Below are positions 21,030 through 31,145 of a stretch of DNA of 38,456 bases, one piece after another (within the stretch, counting starts at the first letter, position 1; each line of letters opens with the position of its first letter). A program made the translations under genes and the position numbers. Source of the DNA: Glomus cerebriforme (Eukaryota; Glomeromycota; Glomeromycetes; Glomerales; Glomeraceae); the NCBI GenBank assembly GCA_003550305.1, contig QKYT01000120.1, positions 10,283 to 48,738 of the forward strand, written 5' to 3'. Below the pieces are notes generated by a model. That model had not been told where the DNA came from. It ran no database searches and was given only the letters and a program-made list of their open reading frames with translations.

Positions 21030-21720
21030 ACCTAACAAACAGAATAGCATCTAAAGCAACAAAAATTCAGCAAGGAATTTCCGAAAAAGATTTACTTATT
21101 GTAACTTTAATTAAAGAAGCTAGAATTAAATATTGATATAAATTCCTTCAAATTATATGGACTACATTAATGACAACAAAATGTAATATAAATCTACTAT
21201 TGATGATAATATAATGGGTCAATAAGGAGATTGATGTTAGATGACAACTTTTAAAAAATTTAAGAATAACAACTTCAAAAATAATTCTAATTCTAAATCA
21301 CTAGATGAATTAAAAGAATTTAATTATATGATAAAAGTTGAATATATTGTAAATCAAGATAATCAAACTTTTAGATCATTTGAAGCAACTTGATAATCAA
21401 AATACTGTCATTCAAGCAACTGTAGACCATTGGACTAATGAATATCCAAAAATATCATTAATCAACAAAATATAGAGGATTTTACACTTGGTGTTGAAAA
21501 ACAAATAAAATTAAAGAATTTCAAATCAATTCCAAGATGGGTTCCTATAATAAAATAATACACTTTCTTACACTAGTTCTAATATAGTAGTATGCATAAT
21601 ATATATTAACCATTAAGAATGTTTTAAAATATGATTCTGATTCTTAAACTATTATTAAATAATATTAACCAATTTTCCCAGAATTAGTACAGAAATTTTT
21701 ATCTAAAATTAAATCAATTA
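21030..21720 (+). pseudogene. Degenerate coding DNA upstream of the oxygenase-like remnant
   Basis: Protein-like pieces in changing frames include NRIASKATKIQQGISEKDL followed by LIVTLIKEARIKY (about 21050-21135), LDELKEFNYMIKVEYIVNQD (21301-21360), and IEDFTLGVEKQIKLKNFKSI then PRWVP (about 21470-21545). Stops separate them. They precede the 2OG-oxygenase-like segment on the same strand and may belong to the same ancestral gene. Family unknown. Confidence 0.4.
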
Positions 21721-21970
21721 AATTGGGATTCATTTGCACCAAGATCATTTGGAATTTGCAATTAATTTTAATGTTATTAGTAAGCATCATTCAGATCAAA
21801 CTTATCTAGTTGCTTTAAATGATTTTTGAAAGTGATGAATTATACTTTCCAGACCTTAAACTTGTTATTAGACTTAGATAAGGAAAAGTTGTAGCAATTC
21901 CTTCAAGATTTTTGAACATGATAATTTAAAATTATTATGCAATACTTGGTTCATCTAAGTATACTTGATG
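21721..21970 (+). pseudogene. 2OG-Fe(II) oxygenase-like (DSBH) remnant
   Basis: Reading across two small frameshifts gives LEFAINFNVISKHHSDQTYL then VALNDF, ESDELYFPDLKLVIRLR, GKVVAIPSRF and EHDNLKLL. HHSD supplies an HxD iron-binding pair, ELYFP and the GKVVAIPSR strand are typical of the double-stranded beta-helix, and the H of EHDN sits where the distal histidine is expected. The pattern resembles the TET/JBP-like or prolyl-hydroxylase-like 2OG enzymes that occur with fungal transposons. In-frame stops (after LNDF, and after RLR) show it is dead. The family call is by motif only. Confidence 0.5.
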
Positions 21971-22220
21971 ATCATAATAGCTATAAACAGCTATTATTTT
22001 CATATATTACAGCTCAACCCATCGAAGGAAAAGTTTCTGGAAAAATCTTGTCGAATGGGTTGGAGCTTTTATTAGTTATGGTAACCTTCCATATACTAGT
22101 TTAGACACTGCAAGCTCTCATAATATTGACCATCAGGATTGTGTTAACAAATTAATTTATGTTTTTAAAGAATTACAAAATTTAATAGAAAATAATCTAA
22201 ATTGATAATGATGTGGAAAT
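21971..22220 (+). pseudogene. Unassigned remnant between oxygenase-like and hAT segments
   Basis: One open piece reads VEWVGAFISYGNLPYTSLDT then SHNIDHQDCVNKLIYVFKEL (about 22050-22205). It looks like true former coding sequence. I do not recognise the family. Its position suggests it was part of the same transcript as one of the neighbours. Confidence 0.35.
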
Positions 22221-22369
22221 CACTAAACTTTTATAATTATGAAGGTTTAAATTCTATACATAATACAACTAATAAAAGAAGGCTTTTTTTACTTCAAGTA
22301 TTCTGCTTTACAAGTTTTTTACCCTTACAACAAAAGTATTATTGAGATGAATATAATTATTATTAGACA

Positions 22370-22575
22370 TTTTATATTAGCAAAAATACCTAAAATTTAT
22401 TTAGTAATTCTTGCTACTTTAACACCATCAAAAAGCTTATTTTCTGATGCTAAAAATGTCTAAAATGAATTCAGTACTTTTTAAAAGTATAATTAATTTA
22501 AACTAAATTTATATATTTTTAGATATAATAGAGCAAAACATGGCTTAAGAGCCAAGTTCCTTATTCCTGAATAAT
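22370..22575 (+). pseudogene. hAT transposase C-terminal (dimerisation) remnant
   Basis: KIPKIYLVILATLTPSKSLF followed by SDA (about 22380-22450) matches the signature of the hAT dimerisation region, where ATxxPSExLFSxAG is usual. A stop follows NV. A later piece, YNRAKHGLRAKFLIPE, ends with TAA near 22574. The catalytic core was not found and no TIR or 8-bp duplication was located, so this is a truncated inactive copy. Confidence 0.6.
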
Positions 22576-24711
22576 TAAAACCCTTTTTATAAAAAAAAAA
22601 AAAATTAAACATTCATTTAATATCAATAGATTCAACTTATACCAAATATTTACTAGTATCTTACAGTTCTATAAATTAAATATATTTTTATAAATTATAT
22701 GAATATATTATTCAGTACATCATTAATCTTAATAATTTATAAAATATTAAATAATTCTATCATAAATATGTAACATTATTTAAATTAAAAATCTATTTTA
22801 TTAGATACTTCTTTTATCAGATGCTTCTATTTGTTAGAAATCAAAATTTTTTATGACCACAGCTTATAAAAAAAAAATTGAGTAATACCTAAGGTCAAGT
22901 AAATATTACTATAAAGATCAATGCACGATGACTATAAACTACTGGATGATAATACTTGATGAGTCCGAGATATTAAAATCATTGAAATACAATTTTTTAT
23001 TAAATTTTATAATTTGCATCATAAATTTATACATTAAAAAAAATGACAAATTAAAAACTGAAAGCATCCTATAATCTCGTCATCTAATCATGTAATTTTG
23101 TGTTGTTCTTTCTTGATCTACTTTTCTTTGTTTCTTCCCTATAAGGATTACCAAAGTTTTAATGAAAATTTTGCTACTCTATTCTTAGTGTTTAAAATAA
23201 TTCAAAAAATTTAAATAAAAAAAAATCATGCATTTAAATTTCTAAAAAACAAACCTTTTTTTCTTGTTATTTTTACAGGATATTTATCATTTTTTTTTTG
23301 ACTTCTCATGTGATGATAAATTTGTTATTCTTACCTGGTGAATCAATTGATTTTATTTATCTAATTTAAAATTTAGTTTAAAGGTGTATAAACTATTTTT
23401 ATATTCTATCTTATCAAATAAATTATAAGAAAATTAAGAAAATTAAAAAATAAACTTTTTATTATTCTCATCATAAAATTGAAATTGATTTTCTAGTTTG
23501 TTTTTTTTTTCAAAAGATAAAAGGAAATTTTTAGGTAAAAACTAAACTGTGAACAATTTCAATGTACTGCATTTTTTAAAACACTCAAGAGAACCCATTT
23601 TTTGAATTTGCATTATTTTACATTATAAATTTTTATATATAATATCTATAAAAATGATTAAAGAATATACAGTAAGTTTGATATTAGCAATAAAAGCTAT
23701 TATATTAGAAAGAAATTTATTAAATGTTGTGCATCCTTCAAATGTAAAATTCGATATAAATTATCTTCAACTTTATCTTACAAATTAATAACCATTTTCT
23801 TAAATCTTTTAAATATAATCACAGAAAGAGAAGAAAATTATAGTATACTTTTTTATTGGCTATAAGTATATGCAAAATTTTTACCATTTTTTTAAATACT
23901 GATAAAAAAAATGATTTCTAGATTAATTATCAGTTGTGATAATTAATCATAAAAAAAAAAAAAAAAATTTTATTTTTAAATTATACTAATTAAAAAAAAA
24001 ATTATCTTTAGGCTTGCAATTTTTTGGCTAATAAAANAAATTTAATCTAACTTTAACCTCAGCAATTTGATTAAAAAAACTCATAAAATTTAACCTAAAA
24101 AGTTGGATTTTTTTCAATTTAGCGTGCTGCAGAGTGATAAGATTTTTATTATTGTTTTTGTTATATTGTTTTAAATACTAATACTAATGAAATGAATACT
24201 AATAAAATGAAGAGATGTCAACCAGTTACATTTTTACTGATAAACCATCATGTCATAGACTAACTTCTTATCCTAAATTGTGAGAAAATCAATATATTTC
24301 TTTTGTATAACTTTCTTCTATTCCATTATAAAGTAGTTTGTAGATTTTTTCTGTTCTCATCATATGTTACTGATTATTTATTCATAATCATAAATCTTGC
24401 CCTAAATGAAAACCCTTTATTATTTTCAAGTTTAGAAAAAATAATTGTTTATTTAATGTAAAATATATAATTACTGTATTAAGATACCTAGTAATAAAAT
24501 GAAAATAAATCTTTTAGCTCATTGGTATTCAATCCTTCTGTAGAATTAATTATTTCTTTTAATAACTGAAAAGTGTGATATTAATAAAGCATAAAATAAC
24601 ATAACAAAGTAATAATCACGACTCAGTTTATCAAACAAGAATGAGAAATCATATATCGTTAAAAAAAATCAATAAATAGTAACGAAATTCTTGGTTATTA
24701 ACCGGTTAAAC
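22576..24711. other. AT-rich stretch, no gene recognised
   Basis: Only one short frame stands out: an ATG at 23654 opening 44 codons to TAA at 23786-23788 (IKEYTVSLILAIKAIILERN, then LLNVVHPSNVKF). It has no recognised family and is too short to call. One N base lies at about 24037. Confidence 0.4.
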
Positions 24712-24801
24712 TTAATTCGGGCTGGAATTAAAATTTTGCCAGAATTAACATAACGTTACAAAACTTAATTCCGGTCAAAGTTTAATGCCGGCCAGAATTA
24801 A
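24712..24801. repeat. Imperfect inverted repeat related to the 4911-5051 foldback
   Basis: Arm 24712-24747 (TTAATTCGGGCTGGAATTAA...) is inverted against 24765-24801 (...TTTAATGCCGGCCAGAATTAA) with a few mismatches and one gap. The TTAATGCCG and CGGAATTAA words also occur in the element at 4911-5051, so both may come from one foldback family. Confidence 0.5.
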
Positions 24802-24989
24802 TATGTTAAAGAATTGCGTTAAAAAAAAGGTAAAAAAATAACAAAACTTGATCGGAATGATAACAAAGTATAAACTATTTTGAACAACTTCATACCACTT
24901 TTTTGTAAGTTCTCGTAATCATCTTGAGAAGTAACACTCCACCACCATTATATATATAGTTTCTTAAAAAAAAAATAAATAAACTAGAA

Positions 24990-25090
24990 AATATTTTAAA
25001 ATTGATTACTGACGAAAAGAGCAGGAAAATAGCAGAGTCTTTAAATAATATTTGTCCTGAGTGTAACTGAAATTAGAAGGAGAACAAATG
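24990..25090 (+). other. Short Cys-pair-containing segment
   Basis: DEKSRKIAESLNNICPECN is open up to a stop near 25068. CPEC is a typical half of a zinc ribbon. A second half might be ICER followed by TGA in another frame at about 25105. It is too short to assign. Confidence 0.2.
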
Positions 25091-25429
25091 GACACATATA
25101 TATATGTGAAAGATGACATTTTTAAACAATTATAGAGACACTATTGAAAAAAATTAAGAAAATAGTATATGAAAGAAATTAAATATAAAAAAAAAACAAA
25201 AAATTACAAAATTATAAAGGAAAATATGCTACCTTTCTTTGTGAAATGATCACCAGCGTGAAAAGGCACTGATTCTTTTCAATCTAAATTTCAGTACAAA
25301 ATCCATTAAATTAAAGATTCACAAATATTTTATTTATAAAAAAATATATTCTTTATAATTTTTATTATAAACATACTTGAATAAATTTAATAAAAAATAA
25401 GAAATAAAATCTAATATTACTACTCCAGC

Positions 25430-26197
25430 TGTATCATTTTGTTATACTTTTTCTTAATTATTATTTTTATTATTTTCCATTTTATTTTTATTCTTATAAT
25501 TTGTTTTTTATATCATTATTTCTTTCTATTTATCTATAAAATAAATAAAGTCTATATAATTAAAGTCCTGCCTCTTTACTACATCTTTTATTCCAATCTT
25601 TTTCCACAATTAAAAAATTAGCATCTTTTCTAAGTTTCTTCGTTTTATATGCATATACATGTTTTCTTCGATTTATTCCTTTCCATTTTGTCTCTCCTTT
25701 GATTTTGTCTTATCTATTCTTGAAAATGTTCTTTTATTTCCTTTTTGGTTTCTTTTTTATTGGCCAGCTGTTTCTTTATCATTCTTTGAAGTTCAATCAT
25801 TTTATCAATTTCTTCTTATCCTTTTAATTATTCACCAGAGTCTTCTATTCTCTTTCACTTACTATTTCTTTTAACATGTTATCTGTCCTTTTTCTTTAAT
25901 TTCCACTTTTTTCTTTCTGTTACATCTTCTCTGTTATCTTGGGTTCATATTTCTTGTATCATTTCTTTATCCATCCGTTTGTGTATTTATTTATTCTATT
26001 CTTTTTCCATTATTTTTTAATATTAAATAAAGCCTTTAATTTTTTACAATCCAATATGCTGAAATGGGTTGATTATCTTGAATATTTCTTCCTTAAAGTT
26101 GTTACATCTTTGAAATAGTATTTCATCTTCTTGTTATTTGTTAAAATCTTTCTGATCTCTTTATCTTTAGTCTGTAACATTGCTTTCATAAACATAA
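25430..26197 (-). pseudogene. LINE-like retrotransposon remnant, internally shortened
   Basis: On the minus strand, an ATG at 26189 opens 38 codons (MKAMLQTKDKEIRKILTNNK...) ending at 26073. Lys/Glu-rich broken sequence follows, including QRMIKKQLANKKETKKEIKE near 25740-25800. Near the end is VEKDWNKRCSKE (25571-25607), the tail signature shared with 2250, 27791 and 36495. The ATG lies directly downstream of repeat R1 (26211-26345). The whole is far too short for a functional element and has many stops. Confidence 0.5.
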
Positions 26198-26210
26198 ATA
26201 AGAGGAATAA

Positions 26211-26345
26211 GAGGGGGAATTCTAACCTAAACCAAACCAGCCAGTTAGGAGATACTCAACTATCTTACTGGTTTTTCCTTGCCTGATACGAGGAAGAACT
26301 CTATATGCAGTATAAGGAAGATAAGAGGGATCTTTAAAGGAAAAT
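26211..26345 (-). repeat. R1 repeat, partial copy 3
   Basis: Carries the R1 end block: AATTCTAACCTAAACCAAAC, CAGCCAGTTAGGAGA, CTTGCCTGATACGAGGAAGA and CAGTATAAGGAAGATAAGAG. It has the same orientation as the copy at 37183-37956. It lies immediately upstream, in minus-strand sense, of a LINE-like reading frame. Confidence 0.7.
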
Positions 26346-26534
26346 CAAAAGGAAAAAAGGAAAGAAGAAAATCTTTAATAATGTAGAAACCCTTTTGAAA
26401 AAAATGGTAGTATTTATAAATTTTATTTTTTTCTTTTGTATAACTAAATTAATACTTAATTTAGTAATGGGTTTATTGCGTCATTTGTTGTATTTTTTAA
26501 TTTGATTTATGAAAATGTTTATAATCTTGATTAG
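26346..26534. other. AT-rich spacer between R1 copies
   Basis: Nothing coding or repetitive recognised beyond A/T runs. Confidence 0.4.
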
Positions 26535-27296
26535 TATGTTGTAGCCCAAATTCTATCATGTCCAAAACTAACCCAATCTCTTAGATGGAAATCCAAGTCG
26601 GATTTGACGTTTGGGCTACAACAGCTATCTTTTTTTTTGTAATATACATCAAAAAGAAGTCAAGTTTTTAATATATTATGTGGCAAATTAAATTCCATGT
26701 TTGGTTAATCAATTTTCTCAATTAGGCCTTTTTAATCATGTATAATTTATCAATTAATTGCAAATTTTGAATATTAGGGAGAAATTATGAGTCAAATAAC
26801 AGTGATTGGAATTTTGCGTAATGTAATTTATTATTGTACAATTGATAATTTTGACTCATTTTTATATCTTAATATCTTTAATTATATAAATACCTACAAA
26901 ATTCCATATTATTTTCTTTTTAAAATATCCTTAGAGCTCATTCACCTTTATATTTTAAAAATACTTTTTTATCAGCAAGATGGGTTATTACCTAATGATT
27001 ATTCAAAATTTATTTTCTCTCTATCCTTTTTTAACATTTATTTCTTGATTTATATTCCCTCTTATCTTCCTTATACTGTATATGAGGTTTTCCTCTATCA
27101 GGCAAGGAAACCAGTAATACCAGTCAGTTAGTCGAGTTTCTTTTATCTTCTATCTGGCGGGTTTGGTGTTTTTTTTTAAAAAAATTCCTTTAAACTTCCT
27201 CTTCTCTTCCTTATACTGTATATGAGGTCTTCTTCGTATCAGGCAAGGAAAGACCGGTCAGATCTGGCTGGTTTGGTTTAGATTAGAATTCCCTTT
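26535..27296 (+). repeat. R1 repeat, long copy 1
   Basis: About 760 bp that aligns end to end with 37183-37956 in inverted orientation. Landmarks in order are TGTTGTAGCCCAAA, a GGGCTACAACA palindrome partner, AAGAAGTCAAG, GAATATTAGGGAGAAATTAT, GAGCTCATTCACC, then two tandem monomers each holding CTTCCTTATACTGTATATGA and CAGGCAAGGAAA. A 114-codon frame at 26787-27131 lies inside. It is not kept in the other copy, so I do not call it a gene. The monomer structure recalls 5'-UTR promoter monomers of some LINEs. That is inference. Confidence 0.75.
26537..26623. mobile_element. Small TIR element nested at the R1 end
   Basis: TGTTGTAGCCCAAA at the left is matched by TTTGGGCTACAACA at the right (13-14 bp TIR). 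Between them is about 60 bp that in the sibling copy (37827-37954) is longer. It may be a MITE or the true terminus of R1. Confidence 0.5.
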
Positions 27297-27399
27297 CCAT
27301 TTCTTTANATACTTATTGACTACTTTATTTATGAGCTCATGTAATACAAATACCCATCCAGATTTGGAGAAAATGAAAATTTAATGAAGTTACAGAATA

Positions 27400-28220
27400 A
27401 AAAATTTTCTTGCCAGCAATGGAAATTATCAATAAGCGAATTAATCAAGAGACAAAAAAATGTACAAGATGTAATACAGAGGATGAAAATTGGACACACG
27501 TATGGGAATGTGAACAAAATAAACAACGCTTTACGATATAGTTCAAGAAAATATACAAAAATTGATCAAAGAATTAAAAAAAGAAAAACATACAAGCCAA
27601 CGAGAAGAAGTGGTCAGACAGAATAATAACAATTTTATTGGAAAAATCTACGATAAAAGAAAATCAGCTAATTATACATGAATGTATAAAAGGAGTACAC
27701 AACAAAAAATTATTGGAAATAGACAATAATAAACAAACTAGTAGAGAAATGGAAAATTTTATAGAAAATATGGCGAAAGGAACGAAAGAAAAATATGGAA
27801 GGAAAGATGCGATCAAATCAACAAGCAAGAAAAATACATACAAAATAAAAAAATATTAATAAAAAATAAATGGGACAAAAATAAAAAAGAAAAACAAAAG
27901 AAAGGAGAAGGAGGATATGAAAATAAAAAGAACAAAGGCAACGGAGGAACAATTGTTGGCAAAAAATAATATTAATAGAAATATCAAAAAAATTAATGTC
28001 AAAAGATAGATATATAGAAAAATTAATAAGAAATAGGGAAAAAATTTATAAAATTTGGTCTACTACGTATATTTTTGATTTAGATTTTAATTAATAGGAC
28101 ATCATAATATAGGAAGTTAAATATAGGATTATTATAGATTAAGGCTGATCGGTATATAAAGCTATACTAGAAAAGTAGAAAAGCTGTATAATAATTAAAA
28201 ATAAAATAAAAAAAAAACCA
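27400..28220 (+). pseudogene. LINE (non-LTR) reverse transcriptase C-terminal remnant with 3' end
   Basis: The frame at 27457-27514 reads KCTRCNTEDENWTHVWECE, the C-x2-C...H...C knuckle found at the C-terminus of LINE ORF2 proteins. After shifts it continues as IHECIKGVHNKKLLEIDNN (about 27670-27730) and KIWKERCDQINKQ (27791-27829). The final portion (28140-28220) has AAGCTATACTAG and AAAAGCTGTATAATAATT followed by an A-rich tail, as at a retrotransposon 3' end. Frameshifts and stops show it is dead. Two open pieces of 80 and 73 codons (27384-27626, 27638-27859) lie within it and are not separate genes. The endonuclease and RT core are absent. Confidence 0.6.
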
Positions 28221-28512
28221 TTGTTAAAAGTACGCGTACGTCACGTTATCCGGATGTCACCGGTAATGATCACGGGGGTGCCAACGCAATTTTATATACA
28301 CCAGAACACTGATCACGATGAACATTGCATGGTTTTGTATCGAACATAATTATCCACCGGTCAATGATTATATGTGTTATAAATCATATTAAATTTTATT
28401 ATACGTACTAAATAAAATATATTCCTTTTCTTTTTACTGCTTTAATGGATTAATTTATATAAAATCACGATTCTTTGCTATTGTATTTACTAACTCGATT
28501 GGAAAAATTTTT
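28221..28512. terminator. 3' flank of the NmrA-like gene with poly(A) signal candidate
   Basis: On the minus strand an AATAAA (28400-28395) lies about 113 nt past the stop codon and could serve as the polyadenylation signal. Around 28231-28310 there is an unusually CpG-rich patch (GTACGCGTACGTCACG, CCGGATGTCACCGG). Nothing coding was seen. Confidence 0.35.
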
Positions 28513-29926
28513 TTAAACATTTCCATAAGTTTTGAGTGCATACTGTTCAAAATTTTTGATGTTTGGATGTAGTTTTTTAGAAATAGAAATATCTTTAAGT
28601 TCTTCATCCTTTCCAAAAACTCCAAATTCCTTAATCCATTTGAACTATAAACAAAAAAAAAATAATATATAAATAAAAGAATGAGTTAGAATCCAATATA
28701 TATATTTATTTATTTATCCATTTACCATTTGTTTTACTTGTTCGTTGTTCTTGGCTGGATTCACTTTGGCGATATCTTCGTCATTCAAAGTTCTTAATTT
28801 ATGAGTTTTTCCGGTAACTATAAAAAAAAAAAAGAATTATTATTCTTTATTATCTTTTAAATCAAATTCACATATTTAAAAATTATTTATAATTACTTAC
28901 CTTTAGTCAATACATCAATAATATGTTTCAAAGAAACATCCTCAGAAGCAACGGGAATTTTTTTACCGTTCCATTTAGCAGGTCCTTCCTCAATAATTTT
29001 TGCAATGATTGGCTAGGAAAAAAATTTTTTTTTAGACGAGAAATTATTTTTTTAAAAAAATATATATATAATTAATAAACACTTACACCAGTATCATCAT
29101 CAACATCAATCATAGGAAGTTTATCATTTTCTTCCAAAGCATAAATAGCGATTTCAATTTCACCATTTTCTTTCGGAATCAAAGGTACATTGGTTCCAAA
29201 ATTTTGGCAGTAAAAACCGAGATAGACAAATGTTGAATTTGGAATTCCTAATGTCCTAATGTATTGTTCTACGTGATTTTTACCAGCAAATTGGATGACG
29301 CCAGGATATTTTCCACCAGATTCGGCAGTAGAATCAGGGAGAGAACTATATATAATATTTTTATTTAAATATTAAAATTTTATCACAAAAAGAAAAGGAT
29401 GTAACAATTAATATTCACCTGTAGATCAACCAGTTAATTCCTTCTTCCTTAACGATGTCGGCAAATATTTTACTTACTCTTTCTTCTTCACCAAAATCTA
29501 CATTCCTCAATGACTAAATTTAAATAAACTTAATAAAATTTTTCATTCTTATGTAATATAAAAAATATTATATATAGACCTCAAAAAAGGCTGGTTTTCA
29601 CTTACTTGATCAAAGAAATTAGTAACCAACCAAACAATATCGGCACCATTTAAAGCATTTTTAATATCCTCTTTAACGGTTATATCAAATTTAACTACTT
29701 CGGCTCCTTTAGAAGCTAACGCTTTTGCTTTATCAGAATTCGGATTACGAGTTAATGCTCGAACCCTGTAACACCCCGTAGAAAGAAGTGAATAAGCAAC
29801 GGATCCACCTTGAGCACCTGGTTTAGGATGTTAGCGTTAATAATCGAAATTAATTTCACATAACGAATAAAAAGCAAAACATTCACCTGTAGCTCCAGTT
29901 ACAACGATTAAAGGGTTTTGAGACAT
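28513..29926 (-). CDS. NmrA-like family NAD(P)-binding protein
   Basis: Seven exons join in frame to 313 aa: 29926-29887, 29817-29606, 29513-29419, 29345-29087, 29012-28901, 28817-28726, 28644-28513. The six introns are 69-92 nt, all GT..AG. The N-terminus carries a Rossmann dinucleotide motif, VTGATGAQGGS (G11, G14, G17), followed by ALTRNPNS, where an Arg after the second strand commonly contacts NADP phosphate. KGAEVVKFDI and IVWLVTNFFDQ (strands 3 and 4), a YLGFYCQNF segment, and KWNGKKIPVA then LKHIIDVLTKVTGK fit the NmrA/HSCARG group of the atypical short-chain dehydrogenase superfamily. Length is normal for the group. Members often lack the catalytic Tyr-Lys pair and act as redox or NADP sensors rather than enzymes, so a regulatory cytosolic role is likely but unproven. 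No signal peptide. A broken inverted copy lies at 30935-31145. Confidence 0.92.
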
Positions 29927-29971
29927 TTGTAAGAAAGTGGGATTTTTTTATTAGTAATGTTTTCTCTCTCT

Positions 29972-29990
29972 CTATATATATAGACGTCAT
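29972..29990 (-). promoter_or_regulatory. TATA-like and CRE-like elements before the NmrA-like gene
   Basis: On the minus strand ATGACGTC (29990-29983) overlaps TCTATATATATAGA (29985-29972), 46-64 nt upstream of the ATG. A CT-rich tract follows. TGACGTC is the core of a CREB/ATF-type bZIP site. Function is inferred from position only. Confidence 0.35.
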
Positions 29991-30934
29991 TTTTCTCATT
30001 ATTATTAATTATTCATTGAATAAATTTACAATTTTAGCTTAGCTTCTTACATCATAATTTATACTAAGAATGGTTTAGATAAATAAATATTGATTCCAAT
30101 TCTTTTTTTTTATTTGTTAATAAAGAAAAAATAAGATAAAAAAAAAATAACAATTATGCATCTAACCATCGACGATCATAACTTTTACCCTTATATATTA
30201 CTGGTCACGTGTGAATGTGAGTTTGTGCTAATCATCATTCATGTGAAATTTGAAAATGGTTGTGTTGTTAAATTTAGAGTGTCCTTATCTGGCTAGACCC
30301 CGGTTCAGGGTTCTTTTTCTAGACCTCCGGGGGTTCAGGCTTCTTATCTTAGACCTCTTAAATCTGATTGTGGCATATTTGATTTTATCAGCCATTAAAT
30401 TTATTGGATAAAATTTATTTTTGCGTAACATTTAAAAAATTTTTACGGTTTCGAAAATAATTTTTTTTTACAACCAAGTAAAATATAGCTTTAAAAAAAA
30501 ATGTGAAAGGGCAAAGACTAAAAATTTGAAGTTAATAACTTTTGATATAATAAAAAATACAGTAATATACAAATATAATTACATGACGACGCGCAGAATT
30601 TTTCCTTTTTTTCTGATGAATATTTTATTTGAAAAGAAGCTTTATTGCAAACAAATATAAATTTTTATAAATTTTTTTAAATTAATATTAAATTTATTAA
30701 AAATTATCATTATTAATTATTTATTTTTTCTTTTACAGTAAATAATATTAAAATAATGAGCAAAGTTAATCCTATTGTAAAAAAATTTATAACTCCATGA
30801 ATATTCAAACTAACTTGAAAAAATTAATATTCAAGGAATCCCATATCGATGAGCAATATTATTTAATCGCAGTTTACATTGATCAAAATGTTGAAATTAT
30901 GCGTTATTAATTTTACTATGAAAGCGTTCATAAT
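29991..30934. other. Upstream intergenic DNA with a GC-rich short tandem repeat
   Basis: Mostly AT-rich. The exception is 30283-30358, where a unit of about 31 bp (CTAGACC..CCGG..GGTTCAGG..TTCTT) occurs two to three times. No gene recognised. Confidence 0.45.
30283..30358. repeat. GC-rich tandem repeat
   Basis: GGCTAGACCCCGGTTCAGGG, then TCTAGACCTCCGGGGGTTCA, then TCTTAGACCTC: two full units and a partial one. The repeated GGTTCA is not a tRNA B-box because no A-box or cloverleaf accompanies it. Confidence 0.6.
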
Positions 30935-31145
30935 TTTTATATTCGAGGGGTAAATTAATTTCGATAATTAACGCCAACCTCCTAAATCAGGTGCTCAAGG
31001 TGGATCCGTTGTTAAAACACTTCTTGCTACGAGGCGTTATAGGATTAAAGCATTAACTCGTAATCCGAATTCCGATAAAACAAAAGCGTTAGCTTCTAAA
31101 GGAGCTGAAATAATCAAATTTGATATAACAGTTAAAGAGGATAAC
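30935..31145 (+). pseudogene. NmrA-like gene fragment (intron 1 end plus exon 2), inverted
   Basis: From 30991 the plus strand reads GAQGGSVVKTLLATRRYRIK then ALTRNPNSDKTKALASKGAE and IIKFDITVKED, the same as exon 2 of the intact gene apart from about ten changes. The 50 bp before it matches the end of that gene's intron 1 (AAATTAATTTCG..ATTAACGC..CCTAAATCAG), so it was copied as DNA, not from mRNA. Homology stops mid-exon at about 31143, after which another frame (QLPKDHQTESLSKFIQTTTT) continues open for some 30 codons. Exon 1 is missing. It is a non-functional fragment facing the parent gene about 1.06 kb away. Confidence 0.85.

Noticed and set aside
22925..22980. Possible hammerhead ribozyme (CTTGATGAGTCCGAG)
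   Set aside because: The invariant CUGAUGA is disrupted by an extra T and there is no GAAA after a closing stem, so the core cannot form.
25439..25874. Two Phe/Leu-rich plus-strand frames resembling membrane proteins
   Set aside because: They are the complement of Lys/Glu-rich LINE-like sequence on the minus strand, which makes false hydrophobic frames.
26787..27131. 114-codon frame inside R1
   Set aside because: The inverted R1 copy at 37183-37956 does not keep the frame, and the composition is typical of AT-rich noise.
30290..30360. Possible tRNA from GGTTCAGG-like B-box
   Set aside because: There is no A-box or acceptor stem, and the motif recurs in a tandem unit. It is a repeat.
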